NCBI GenBank assembly: GCA_021772095.1
Contig: JADYXR010000168.1
Span: 1 to 37,143, forward strand
Origin: Candidatus Obscuribacter sp.
GTDB taxonomy: Bacteria; Cyanobacteriota; Vampirovibrionia; Obscuribacterales; Obscuribacteraceae
Reading direction: 5' to 3'
Length of the DNA stretch: 37,143 nucleotides
Shown: positions 16,801-25,225 of the stretch, piece by piece
How the letters are laid out: every line of letters begins with the position of its first letter
Numbering within the stretch: position 1 is the first letter of the stretch
Translations under genes and position numbers: made by a program
The notes under the pieces: model-generated
The model's input: the letters and a program-made list of their open reading frames with translations, nothing else
What the model was told of the DNA's origin: nothing
Databases searched by the model: none

Positions 16801-18875
16801 ATGTCGACATCACCGCCGGTGATGGAAACGTTGCCTCCCTTTAATGCGGTGGAGGTTCCGGACGTTACCGTTGCTTGATTACCAAAACCTACATTAGCCA
16901 GACCTGCAGTGGCAACCAGGATATCGGCGCCAGCGGTAATCAGCTGCCCGCTCTTGATTCCTCCAAAAGCGAGTTGCTTGCCTGCCTTTATGGTGCCATC
17001 GGCCTTACCGGTCGCGTCCACAGTGAGCTTCAAAGCTGCCTGCGAATTCAATAGAGTAATCGAACCTGGCGCTCCCGCGCCGCCTGCGGTGACGATAAAT
17101 GGCGTGTTTATCGCGTTAGCGTTCTGTCCGCCCGCAATTATTTGAACAGAACCGGAGCCGCCGGTGCCTGCGCCGCCGGTCAGGACGGTCGCGACATTCA
17201 CAGTGCCATTTTCGCCAGCCTTATTGGCTAATGCGATTATGTCGACTTTGCCACCGGAACCATTGTTGATGCCAAATGTATTAATAGTCGTTGACCCGAG
17301 AAGTACGCTCCCGCCAGTCGCCGACGCTTTTCCGACTTGAACGGAAGTACCCGGCGCGATTGCACCACCCGGTCCCGTGATCGGTGATGTTGTTGGAACA
17401 GCACCATTAACTGCCTTCAACAGCGCCCCTGCGATAATCGTTACTGGTTGACCCTGATCGCCATTGCGTGCCACGATTGAGCTGCTTGTTCCGTTATCGG
17501 TGATGTCGCCGCTTGCGAGAATTGCCAGTGCTTCGCCAAAAGTCAAAGTGCCGGAAATCGAGATGTTTCCTGCGTCATTAAAGAAGGTTGGATCGCCTGA
17601 GATGACACTTTGTCCAATGTCCAAATTGGCAGTCGATGCTCCAATGTGAGCGATGCCTGCTGAAACTTTGAGCTGACCGGTCAGGTCGCCTACGATACCA
17701 TCTGCGCTACCATCACCAGCGTTGATTAACAGCTTCTTCGAGTAATAATCACCGTCCTGGAGAAGGATTGCGTCATTAGCGCCAAAACTGTTACTGCCGA
17801 TTGTGATGTCACCGTCGTCAGCACGGAACGTCCCGCCCTCGGAATTGATTGATACCAGGTGCGGTGTGCTGCTCGCTTGTAATTGATCTGCGATATAGAT
17901 ATTACCGCCTGTCGCACCAATGAAGCCATTGTTCACGATGGTGCTGCTCTGCAAGCCCAAGTTGTTGCCGGCGATAATCGAAGGCGCGCTTGCGCTGCCA
18001 GGTTCGGCGGTATTGATGATCGCACCACCTGCGGTGAGGCTGACGTTGCCACCACCAGTAATGTTGCCGCTATTGATGATGTCAGTGAGTGAGTTGAGAT
18101 TCAGGTCGAGTGTGTTGATGCCTGAATCGATTGTTGCAATACTGCCACCGGCTGAGTTGCGAATATGGTTTGCGTTAATCGTCGCTGATAACACTGAAGG
18201 ATCACCAGATCGCACAACGAGGTTGCCTGCGTTGCGGAGGTTGCCTGATATGTTGAGCTGTTGCGCTGACGAGAAGTCACCAGTAACGGTGACATTCTTT
18301 GGAATATAAAGATCTGTTGTCTTGTGCCGCATCCAGGCGAGCACAGCAGCTTCCGCTCTTTCATCGATTGGAATTCGTTGTGTGCGAGCGACGGTTCCGC
18401 TTCCAACTGGTGTTGCATGATCCGCTACTGCTTGTGCCATGCGCTCAGCTACGTTGGCATATTTCGAATGAAAATCGAGATACGATAACACCGCGGCGAA
18501 GAAATCTTCCTCATATGCTGCTTGAGTTTTTTCGCGGCGAATGAGATCGCTCGCCTTTCTTTTTTGATGAGCAGGCGATTCTCGTTCGATAATCAGTTCA
18601 GCTTTGATTGTTTCGATGGTGGCAGATGGTGCCCAGACGCCGCGGGAGAAAATCTTGCGACCCTTCTTTTCTTGAACTACCCAATGGTCGCCGGCGGCCT
18701 TGACGCGGCGAGTGAGCGCAGCGTCGCCAGGCGGGAGCAAGACCCAACCTTCCACCACGGTCAACACTCGACCGTCCGATGCAAGCACGGTGTTCGGCGA
18801 AGGACCGGGCGCGTAGCTGATTTCGCAACTGGTAGCCACTGGAATCTCCAAGTACTCAACGAAATTATAATCCAA
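13860..18875 (-). CDS. Chimeric giant protein: DUF2293 N-terminus fused to glycine-rich body
   Basis: 1671 aa. Residues about 20-187 match the DUF2293 family: GWVLLPPGDAALTRRVKAAG, SRGVWAPSATIE, HATPVGSGTVART, RIPIDERAEAAVLAWMRH, KTT. DUF2293 then breaks off and the sequence continues as DLYIPKNVTVTGDF..., which aligns with residues 192 onward of the divergent protein at 19191-24005 (LSIPKNVTITGDF). The rest is filamentous-haemagglutinin-like beta repeats (to about 690) and then a very long G-G-N/A-G-G low-complexity region. There is no signal peptide, unlike its paralogue, so export is doubtful. Start: TTG 18875, since TGA lies two codons upstream. The fusion is in frame for about 1480 further codons. 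Known: DUF2293 is normally a stand-alone soluble protein. Inferred: recombination product. Confidence 0.8.
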   Translation of the reverse strand: MDYNFVEYLEIPVATSCEISYAPGPSPNTVLASDGRVLTVVEGWVLLPPGDAALTRRVKAAGDHWVVQEKKGRKIFSRGVWAPSATIETIKAELIIERESPAHQKRKASDLIRREKTQAAYEEDFFAAVLSYLDFHSKYANVAERMAQAVADHATPVGSGTVARTQRIPIDERAEAAVLAWMRHKTTDLYIPKNVTVTGDFSSAQQLNISGNLRNAGNLVVRSGDPSVLSATINANHIRNSAGGSIATIDSGINTLDLNLNSLTDIINSGNITGGGNVSLTAGGAIINTAEPGSASAPSIIAGNNLGLQSSTIVNNGFIGATGGNIYIADQLQASSTPHLVSINSEGGTFRADDGDITIGSNSFGANDAILLQDGDYYSKKLLINAGDGSADGIVGDLTGQLKVSAGIAHIGASTANLDIGQSVISGDPTFFNDAGNISISGTLTFGEALAILASGDITDNGTSSSIVARNGDQGQPVTIIAGALLKAVNGAVPTTSPITGPGGAIAPGTSVQVGKASATGGSVLLGSTTINTFGINNGSGGKVDIIALANKAGENGTVNVATVLTGGAGTGGSGSVQIIAGGQNANAINTPFIVTAGGAGAPGSITLLNSQAALKLTVDATGKADGTIKAGKQLAFGGIKSGQLITAGADILVATAGLANVGFGNQATVTSGTSTALKGGNVSITGGDVDIDGIIVTVGSNGAPAAVAGSAGGAGGDAGDVIITATTGNIDVGNAVAASGGSGAAGAAGAPSGGGAGNIGGAGGAAGRAGDVTLTAVGNIVATGTLAFQGGAGGQGGSGSIGSDLTTGTSGGAGGVGGAAGRAGNLTAISDGGDIDLVTVVLTGGNGGSAGQGANGGSGVTGSGGTGGAGAAGAVGGSGGTILVETSGTGDITLAVAISQGGAGGNGSNAGAGGASQSGTGGTGGAGGNGATGGTAGLITISAGTGDIDSGFALISAGGAGGNGGIGGNGGATSTTGDAGFGGNGGASGAGGNASAILISTATKDDSSNIGGGGGSVITANGGKAGNGGAGGNGGKAGGSSGTGGTGGIGGNASSGGANGSIELISSVINLPGTITTGGMTLVLGGNGGAGGIGGESTNGVVGDGGRGGSSAGVRAAGDITITGGIIDLGVVDASGGMSGAGGVGGKVQSAFASPLNGGEGGTGGNGGMGAAGGTIEISGASVEANIIRSDGNSGGSGGNGGDGGNIINGTAAGGAGGAGGNSGAQGSGGSISITTKGKTDPDINIITVLSANGGLFSSTAGAGGDGGIPNSGNGGVGGRAGEIGASAAGGTIELNSGRNINLQTVFASGGNGSLGASGGEGGFTTGNGGNGENGSVGQDGGAGGIVLLNTKSGNITVTGTIFAEGGVGSKGGNAGAGGGAGNFPTVGGNGGVAGIGGNGGLGGEITLITKKGTASTDDVSARGGAGGAGGAGGDGGQANSGTGGIGSIGAIGGTGGNGGTVKFTAFTLAGGDISVLSGVGGAGGAGGDGGDSNNHNGGVAAAGGAGGSGGLGGSISALKFKGNITLNSLDASGNVGGAGGLGGDGGDAGGAPTDGAIGGVGGTGGFGGEINLGTAGTGNVTTTIVSNGGTGGAGGNGGDGGAASGSGAGGAGAIGGNGGNGGQVTTSGFPPSLTPDVVGGPGGAGGTGGFEFGEDAPNGSSGQNGTVSP
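13900..16800 (-). repeat. Glycine-rich low-complexity coding repeat
   Basis: The distal part of the chimeric gene is an irregular array of GGN-GGN codons encoding G-G-x-G-G runs (GGAGGNGGDGG, GGTGGAGGNGG types), interrupted every 60-100 residues by short beta-strand segments such as GDITLAVAI, GNITVTGTI and TIEISGASV. On the plus strand it reads as CCGCCACC-like tracts that create spurious proline-rich open frames. Confidence 0.8.
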
Positions 18876-18888
18876 AATTCAAAACCAA

Positions 18889-18927
18889 ATGCAGCACTGG
18901 ATCAAGTCACTTAAAGTGGCACTGCAT
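18889..18927. promoter_or_regulatory. Dyad symmetry in the divergent intergenic region
   Basis: The 315-base gap 18876-19190 separates the two divergent giant genes. It holds ATGCAG (18889-18894) paired with CTGCAT (18922-18927), enclosing the perfect palindrome CACTTAAAGTG at 18908-18918. No sigma-70 promoter is convincing. Nothing else in the gap stands out apart from the ribosome binding site of the plus-strand gene (GGGAGA, 19179-19184). Confidence 0.3.
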
Positions 18928-19190
18928 CACCTGAGCACTCGATGAGAATCCGAAGGTTTTGATCGCCATCATCGCCTTTGCCCAATCCATGTAGTTGAAT
19001 AAGTTTTTGATGTCCAGCGCGTCGCACACTATATTCCAATTAAAACTTGCGTCCCTGACTACAGTCACAACGGCAAAATGCGGCTTTCTTAGGTTTTGTT
19101 GCTCGCACTAGTGTATTGTAGCTGCTTCATTTCTATGCTTCCTTTGAGCTGTTCAGAAGGCAAGCCGAGATCTGTATTGGGAGAACGACC

Positions 19191-22100
19191 GTGAAGAAAT
19201 TCAAGAAGAGTGCTTACGCCATCGCAGTTTGCGCCGCATTTGCCCTGACGATGCAGGCACCTGCCGCAGCTGGTGGACACGACCGGGGTGTCGACGCTGT
19301 CTTAAATCACGCGCTTAACAAGCAGCACGGCGGTCGTCAAAATAAAGATCTTTTCCTTTTCCAAAACGGCGAATTTGCGGGTTCTCGAAAGGAAAACCGA
19401 ATCTTTCGAATGGAGAATCGGATCGGGGTAAATACAGCTGCCTCGATTAACGCCATGCAGGCGCAGCGCCCGACGATGCATTCGATAAGACTGAACAATC
19501 TCAATCTGAATGGTTTGCCTACTGATCTTGATTTGAAGTCTAAACGAGACAATTATGTTCTGGGAACTCTCAACGGCAATGTCACCATCACTCGCGGCGG
19601 AGAGTCGGTTGTCGTTGATGGCAGCACAAAACTGACAGCTGCTGAAATTGCGGCTGTCTATCAGGTTCTCGGTGAAGGTGGACAGAGTCTGACTTTGGGC
19701 AAAAAAGGCAATGCCGAAGGTGGCAGTCTTGCGCTGGATGCCGCAGCAGTAAACGGTCTCACCGGTCTGAGCATTCCGAAGAATGTGACGATTACCGGCG
19801 ACTTTGCCGCAGCTCAGCAACTGGGTATCAACGGAGATCTGCATAATGCAGGTAATCTGTTGGTGACTTCAAGCGACCCTTCCGTTTTGGCTGCTACCAT
19901 AAACGCAACCAATATTCGAAACACAAGAAGCGGTAACATCGGCACCATCGACGCTGGCAGCAACACTCTTGATCTGAATTTGTTTGCCAGCATGGACATT
20001 GTCAATCACGGCCGCATCGCCGGTAATGGCAATGTCAATTTGACTGCCGGTGGTTCGATTTTGAACGTGCGTGAACCTGGCAGCAGTGCTGATGATCTGG
20101 CTCCAACGATTACTGCGGGCAGAAATCTGAGTTTGCAAAGCAGCAACATCGCCAATCAAGGAATATTGGCTGCCACCACAGGTAATATCAACATCGCAGA
20201 TCAACTGCAGTCAGGTGTTGGCAATCACTTTATCGTTGTTAATGGACAAGGCGGAACGATTAGTGCGGTTGATGGAGACATTACGATCGGCAGTAACAGT
20301 TTTGTTGAGACCGACAAGATTGTATTAGCCGGCGGTGACTACCTTTCGAAGAAGCTGCTTCTGAACGCTGGAGAAGGTTCAATATATGGCACCGTCGGTG
20401 ATGTCACCGGGCAGGTAAAGACTTCGGCGGGCGCCGCGCACTTTGGCGTTTCTACAGGTAACCTGGATCTCGGGCAGAGCGTGATAACGGGCGATCCGAC
20501 TTTCTTCAACGACGCTGGTCAAATAACGATTTCGGGTAATTTGATATACGGCGAAGCGATCACGATTCTGGCATCAGGAGATATAAGAGATAACGGCTTC
20601 CCTTTCGTAATCACGACACAGGGATCACCTGTAACACTGATAGCGGGCGCAAAGCTGAAGGCACTAGGCGGTGCTCAATCTGAGTCATTCGCAGAAGATG
20701 GTCGACAAATCACTCAAGGTTCAGTGTCGGTTTCTGGGGCATCGAAAACTGGCGGCAGTATTGACGTTTCGAACACCCCGATTTCTACGGTTGACGCCTC
20801 AGGCGGAGGCGATGTCACCATCATCGCTTTTGCCAGTAAGACTGGTGGCGGAATAGTAGAACTCGGCGGCATCGACGCATCTGGTTCTGGCTCAGGCAAC
20901 AATGGTAGCGTGACAGTCTATGCAGGAAGCGCTGAAGCTTCTTCCGTCACGATCAATGCGCCAAGCATCACTACAGGCAACGGTACGGGCACGGCAGGAA
21001 ATATCTCACTGGTTAATTCCCAACCGAAAATCAAAATGACTTATGACGTGACCGGTGCCGGAGTGGGGTCGATTAGCCCTGGAAAACTGGTTACCGGAAA
21101 TATTCTTACCGGACCACTGACAGCGCATGGTGGCACAATTAACATATCAACCGCTGGTTCGGCGTCTCTCGGATTCTTTGGCGGGGCGACGAGTGTCGAC
21201 GGACTTATTGGATCCGACGCTGGTTTCATCACAGTCACTGCAGGAACAGTAAATCTGTACGATAATCTCTCGTCTGTTGGTGGAAACGGCTTTAACGTTC
21301 CTCTTGGCGGGTTTGGCACTGATGGTGGCGCCGGCGGTGACATCACCTTGACTGCAACAGATGGCAGAATCAACATCTTCAACTCTACATTCATCGAATC
21401 TCGTGGCGGCGATGGTGGCGCGGCCTCCACCGCGAGTGCTCCTGGTTCTAGTGCTGGCAACGCAGGAGCGGGCGGCAGATCCGGAAATATCTTATTAACC
21501 GCTACTCAAGATATAAATTTGACTTCTTTTGGAATCGCCTCACTGGGCGGTAATGGCGGAACAAGTAGCAATGGGGCGGATGGAGATTCGACAGCGATTA
21601 ATGGAGGCTCCGGTGGAAACGGCGGAGCGGGCGGCGACTCCGGCAATATATCAATTACTTCTGATGGATTCGGAATTGGAATAGATGGTTTCGTACGCAC
21701 TATAGGTGGTATCGGTACCAGTGGTGGATTGGGCGGAGCGGCCGACACTGTTGTGACCGGCGGAAGCGGCGGCGCGGGTGGTGACGGCGGCTTTGGCGGC
21801 AGTTCCGGAGATATTGCAATTATCAATGCCGGCAGTTTTACAACTCTCGATGCCAACGTAATCAGCCAAGCTGGAGTCAGTGGCAGTGGCGGTAATGGTG
21901 GCACCGGTAGTGATGCCTTCAGTGGCAGCGCCGGCGCAGCCGGCAATGGCGCAGATGGCTCTAATAGCGGCAACATAACTATTGTTCAATCAAATAATGG
22001 AGACATCACTTTCGGTGGCGGGGTTTCGATTGGCACTGTTGCTGGAGGCGGTGGCGCCGGTGGTATCGGCGGAAATGGAATAAATGGTGGATCCGGTGCA

Positions 22101-24005
22101 GATGGTGGGATCGGTGCTAGAGGCGGAAGCGCTGGTCAAATCCTAATGACCAACTCGGGCTTCGGCGATACTTTCGGCGACGTGACCAGCCAAATCTTTG
22201 CAGTCGGTGGAGTTGGTGGAAATGGTGGCGATGGCGGTTTTGGCGGTGGAAGTGCCGGAACCGGCGGCAACGGAGGCAATGGCGGTAACTCATTAGGCAA
22301 TGGCAATACCGGTTCTATAACTATCGATGCTCCGGATCTTGACTTCACGGGAATTATAGCCGCCGCTAGCGGATCGGGAACGGCGGTCGGTGGAAATGGT
22401 GGCAATGGTTCGGCGAATGCCGGTGCCACCGGCGGTAATGGCGGCAATGGTGGCATTGGCGGAAATGGTTCCAGCGGGGGGACAATCACCGTCACTGGTG
22501 GCAACCTCAATCTTGGAACGGTTTTGGTTGGCGGTTCTGCTGGTTATGCAGGAGGCTTCGGTGGAGCGTTCGGAAGCAATGCCGGATCCACGGACGGTAG
22601 CGCCGGTTCTGGCGGCAACGGCGGGAACGCTGGTTCCGGCGGATTGATTACGATTTCCGGAAGTCTGATCAATGCGAGTGTGTTGTTTGCTGATGGTGGA
22701 ACTGGCGGTCAAGGAGGAAATGGCAATAGTGCCTCAAACTCCAACGTGTTAAGTCAAAATGGTGATGGTGGCGATAGTGGTGCCCAAGGTGGTGGCGGAA
22801 GCATCGTCCTTTCAACAAAAGGAAAAGGAACGCCGGACGTGAATGTAACTTCGATCCTGGCTAGCGGCGGCGCTGGATCCACCTCAGGTTCTGGTGGCAC
22901 GACTGCCTCCAGAGGTGGTGGCGCAGCCGGTGCGATCGGTCAGTCCGCAAATGGCGGCACTGTGAGTATTTCGAGCGCGCGTGACATAAACCTGACTGAT
23001 GTGTCATTGGTTGGCGGCAGTGGCGGTATATCCGGTATTGCAGAGTCCGAAGCTGCTGGTGCAAATGGTGTTGCTGGTGGTGCCGGCGGCAGCTTGTTCC
23101 TGACAACGAAAAAGGGGAATATATTCTCCGTGAATACCGGAACGCTTAACTTCTCAGGTGGAAGTGGCTCAGACGGCGGTAATAACGGTAGTAATTTCTC
23201 CGGAGCGGCGGCCACTGGTGGAAGTGGCGGCAACGCCGGACTGCTGACGGTTACGGCGAAGGGGAATACCAACTTGTCAGGCGGGGTGGTGGGCGTTGGC
23301 GGAGCTGGCGGTCAAGGTGGACTATCAGGATCTGGCGGCGTCGCCGTGACTGGAGGTACCGGTGGTGTTGGCGGCACCGGTGGTGATGTCTCAGTGAAAG
23401 CAGCCGCATTAGAAATTGACTCCATGTCCCTTAATGGCGGCGCCGGTGGCAATGCCGGTCCGGGTGGATTTGGAGCCGACGAAACGGCCGGAGGCGATGG
23501 TGGAACCGGTGGTGCTGGCGGCACAGGTGGTTCTTTCATTACCGAGAAAATGAAGGGTAATATCGTATTCAGCGGCTGGTCTGCCGAAGGCGGAGCGGGC
23601 GGTCTTGGTGGCGCAGGCGGTAGCGGTGGTCCGACTGTCAATCCAACCGGTACGGACGGTGGTAATGGTGGCATCGGCGGATCCGGAGGATTCGGCGGGC
23701 AATTTCAGATAATCACAAAAGGATCCATTTCAACGTCTGGAGCCGTTAGTGCTCAGGGCGGAGACGCCGGCGATGGTGGCAATGGCGGTAACGGTGGTGC
23801 CGCATTATCACCTGGACTTGGTGGCAATGGCGGTGACGGTGGTAATGGAGCACAAGGTGGTTCGATCACGAGCTCTACTGCACTGCCTTTCGCAAACGCT
23901 AATGGTGGCGCAGGTGGAGATGGTGGCTCAGGTGGTGCCGGCACTCCGGCAGGACTTGGTGGCTTCAGTGGCGGTGATGGATTGCCTGGAACCGTTACAC
24001 CGTAA
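19191..24005 (+). CDS. Giant secreted glycine-rich beta-repeat protein
   Basis: 1604 aa. Signal peptide MKKFKKSAYAIAVCAAFALT...APAAAGG, cleavage near residue 27. GTG start at 19191 with ribosome binding site GGGAGA 6 bases upstream. Residues 28-190 are a unique N-terminal region. Residues 194-620 are filamentous-haemagglutinin-type beta repeats (GNVNLTAGGSILN, GNINIADQLQ, DGDITIGSNSF). Residues about 690-1604 are G-G-N/A-G-G repeats with short strand segments, PE_PGRS-like in look but not homologous in any demonstrable way. No C-terminal autotransporter barrel, LPXTG or Cys anchor is visible; it ends in LPGTVTP, close to the paralogue's NGTVSP. Probably a surface or extracellular matrix/adhesion protein; the secretion route past the outer membrane is unknown. 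Confidence 0.85.
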   Translation: MKKFKKSAYAIAVCAAFALTMQAPAAAGGHDRGVDAVLNHALNKQHGGRQNKDLFLFQNGEFAGSRKENRIFRMENRIGVNTAASINAMQAQRPTMHSIRLNNLNLNGLPTDLDLKSKRDNYVLGTLNGNVTITRGGESVVVDGSTKLTAAEIAAVYQVLGEGGQSLTLGKKGNAEGGSLALDAAAVNGLTGLSIPKNVTITGDFAAAQQLGINGDLHNAGNLLVTSSDPSVLAATINATNIRNTRSGNIGTIDAGSNTLDLNLFASMDIVNHGRIAGNGNVNLTAGGSILNVREPGSSADDLAPTITAGRNLSLQSSNIANQGILAATTGNINIADQLQSGVGNHFIVVNGQGGTISAVDGDITIGSNSFVETDKIVLAGGDYLSKKLLLNAGEGSIYGTVGDVTGQVKTSAGAAHFGVSTGNLDLGQSVITGDPTFFNDAGQITISGNLIYGEAITILASGDIRDNGFPFVITTQGSPVTLIAGAKLKALGGAQSESFAEDGRQITQGSVSVSGASKTGGSIDVSNTPISTVDASGGGDVTIIAFASKTGGGIVELGGIDASGSGSGNNGSVTVYAGSAEASSVTINAPSITTGNGTGTAGNISLVNSQPKIKMTYDVTGAGVGSISPGKLVTGNILTGPLTAHGGTINISTAGSASLGFFGGATSVDGLIGSDAGFITVTAGTVNLYDNLSSVGGNGFNVPLGGFGTDGGAGGDITLTATDGRINIFNSTFIESRGGDGGAASTASAPGSSAGNAGAGGRSGNILLTATQDINLTSFGIASLGGNGGTSSNGADGDSTAINGGSGGNGGAGGDSGNISITSDGFGIGIDGFVRTIGGIGTSGGLGGAADTVVTGGSGGAGGDGGFGGSSGDIAIINAGSFTTLDANVISQAGVSGSGGNGGTGSDAFSGSAGAAGNGADGSNSGNITIVQSNNGDITFGGGVSIGTVAGGGGAGGIGGNGINGGSGADGGIGARGGSAGQILMTNSGFGDTFGDVTSQIFAVGGVGGNGGDGGFGGGSAGTGGNGGNGGNSLGNGNTGSITIDAPDLDFTGIIAAASGSGTAVGGNGGNGSANAGATGGNGGNGGIGGNGSSGGTITVTGGNLNLGTVLVGGSAGYAGGFGGAFGSNAGSTDGSAGSGGNGGNAGSGGLITISGSLINASVLFADGGTGGQGGNGNSASNSNVLSQNGDGGDSGAQGGGGSIVLSTKGKGTPDVNVTSILASGGAGSTSGSGGTTASRGGGAAGAIGQSANGGTVSISSARDINLTDVSLVGGSGGISGIAESEAAGANGVAGGAGGSLFLTTKKGNIFSVNTGTLNFSGGSGSDGGNNGSNFSGAAATGGSGGNAGLLTVTAKGNTNLSGGVVGVGGAGGQGGLSGSGGVAVTGGTGGVGGTGGDVSVKAAALEIDSMSLNGGAGGNAGPGGFGADETAGGDGGTGGAGGTGGSFITEKMKGNIVFSGWSAEGGAGGLGGAGGSGGPTVNPTGTDGGNGGIGGSGGFGGQFQIITKGSISTSGAVSAQGGDAGDGGNGGNGGAALSPGLGGNGGDGGNGAQGGSITSSTALPFANANGGAGGDGGSGGAGTPAGLGGFSGGDGLPGTVTP
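21300..24000 (+). repeat. Glycine-rich low-complexity coding repeat
   Basis: Counterpart of the array in the divergent gene: irregular GGN-rich codons encoding G-G-x-G-G runs, with beta-strand spacers (GNITIVQSNNGDITF, GSITIDAPDLDF, GLITISGSLI). Together with the upstream beta-repeat block it forms a diverged inverted duplication with 13860-18314. Confidence 0.75.
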
Positions 24006-24095
24006 CGACCTGGCATCGGCTCCGATCTCAATCTATCTCCAGATCCCAGATCACTCATCTAGAAACAGTTCCAAAAATATCGCACGCCTTGGTTA

Positions 24096-24266
24096 GTGAT
24101 TAGATTGGCGCTCAAATACGTGAACGAAGAAAAAGACAAAAACGATTCATCCAATAATGTATTGGGAAAGACGACAATTCGCTCGTTGCAAAAGCTTTGC
24201 GAGGCGTTGCAGGACAAAAATGCAGCGTCTTCTGTTCCATTCCTGTCGCGAGAGTTTTGCTATTAA
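24096..24266 (+). CDS. Possible small ORF (56 aa), doubtful
   Basis: GTG at 24096 to TAA at 24264-24266. The frame is open back to 24063. The product is hydrophilic and helix-prone (LALKYVNEEKDKNDSS, TTIRSLQKLCEALQDKN) and its codon composition looks protein-like, but there is no clear ribosome binding site or family. It lies between the giant glycine-rich gene and the convergent membrane-anchored gene. A short palindrome CCAATA-ATG-TATTGG sits inside it at about 24152-24166. Confidence 0.2.
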   Translation: MIRLALKYVNEEKDKNDSSNNVLGKTTIRSLQKLCEALQDKNAASSVPFLSREFCY

Positions 24267-24284
24267 CATTCAGTTTAATACCAT

Positions 24285-25052
24285 CTAAGGGGCCTTCGGA
24301 ATTGTTTGCTTCTTCAGCAGTTCCCTTTTTAGATAAGCTGTCGTTTTTGGAAAGTTATCCAATACTGGAAAAACATCGTGGTGCCCTTCGCCGCCGATTA
24401 ACACTCCGATGATTTCAGAAGTCCCCAAACCGATCGAATCTTGGTCTCTTTCAGTTGAGGCAGCAAAATTTAGCTTAGCCAGAGGCTGCATTTTGTCGAC
24501 GTCCTCGTAATACACTTTTGAAAATTCTGGGTTATTTGAAACAACGCCCATGCAATCGTTGATGGAGTGACCAAGAAGTTGGTACATGTTGTCTTTCATC
24601 TGATCCTGCGAGCGAGGCGTCTTTAGTTCCTGGCTGCCTCGGACTTTCTCGGATTCGTAGAGCCAGACATCGCGCCCGTAGGTTCTGCCTGATTCCTCGC
24701 CCATGGTTTCATCGTACGGTCCAGGTTTTCGTCCGTCTCCAGAACCAGGCCAATTGTCTTCGATATTCGGGGCGAGATTGATCGTCGCACCGCCCTTCTC
24801 GAGCAGCTGGTATATGGTTGGAGGAAGTTTTCGCAGAACTTCTCTGCAGGTCGCGACAGTGGCTGGTCTGACAGGGGCATGTCCGAACTTGGGAGCGACA
24901 ACATTGATTCGATCCATCATCGGACCGGAATTCGAACCAATCGGCATCGGATGCTTGTGTGCTCGGTCCCCGAATCCTATGCCGACGGCAAAAAGGATTG
25001 CACAGCAAGCGATTGCTGCAACGGCGAATGACTTAGGTCGTTTTTTAGACAT
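24285..25052 (-). CDS. Membrane-anchored protein, apparent inactive relative of HELGH peptidase
   Basis: 255 aa. One N-terminal hydrophobic segment (residues 9-27) after KKRPK acts as signal or anchor. The remainder aligns by eye with the C-terminal 240 residues of the 33873-35072 product: TIYQLLEKGGATINLAPN with STKQMMKAHKIHVVVAEN; GRTYGRDVWLYE with GMYSPHIGAVVMVE; LLGHSINDCMGVV..NPEF with ELGHALDYEAANHL..SPEF. In this protein the first metal His and the catalytic Glu of HExxH are Q158 and L159, while H162 and perhaps E213 remain. If the alignment holds, it is a pseudo-peptidase. Ribosome binding site GAGG before the ATG is good. Divergent from the lipid operon. Confidence 0.6.
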   Translation of the reverse strand: MSKKRPKSFAVAAIACCAILFAVGIGFGDRAHKHPMPIGSNSGPMMDRINVVAPKFGHAPVRPATVATCREVLRKLPPTIYQLLEKGGATINLAPNIEDNWPGSGDGRKPGPYDETMGEESGRTYGRDVWLYESEKVRGSQELKTPRSQDQMKDNMYQLLGHSINDCMGVVSNNPEFSKVYYEDVDKMQPLAKLNFAASTERDQDSIGLGTSEIIGVLIGGEGHHDVFPVLDNFPKTTAYLKRELLKKQTIPKAP

Positions 25053-25225
25053 CTTGCCTCTATCATACTGTCTTTCTATCGCCTTGGAAACCTCAAAACT
25101 TGAATAGCATCACCTCAGCCGACGGTGAAATTTGGCGCGCGAATCTCAGCAGACAGCCTGAAGCCGCCAGCGTTCACTGTATATTCACGTCGACCATTTA
25201 GCCTGTATCTCAGGGACCTCAAAGT

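Noticed and set aside
13930..16900. Several long plus-strand proline/alanine-rich open frames (PPAPPAPP type)
   Set aside because: They are the antisense of the glycine-rich GGN repeats of the minus-strand gene; stop codons are scarce there for compositional reasons.
13900..24005. Mycobacterial PE_PGRS proteins
   Set aside because: The glycine-rich look is similar, but there is no PE domain, one paralogue has a normal Sec signal peptide, and the beta-repeat block is haemagglutinin-like. Convergent composition is more likely.
19191..24005. Type V autotransporter or two-partner secretion exoprotein
   Set aside because: Beta repeats fit, but there is no C-terminal barrel, no clear TPS domain right after the signal peptide, and no FhaC/TpsB-like gene in the window.
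21040..24060. Minus-strand proline-rich open frames
   Set aside because: Same effect: antisense shadows of the plus-strand glycine-rich gene, with no ribosome binding sites or non-repetitive domains.
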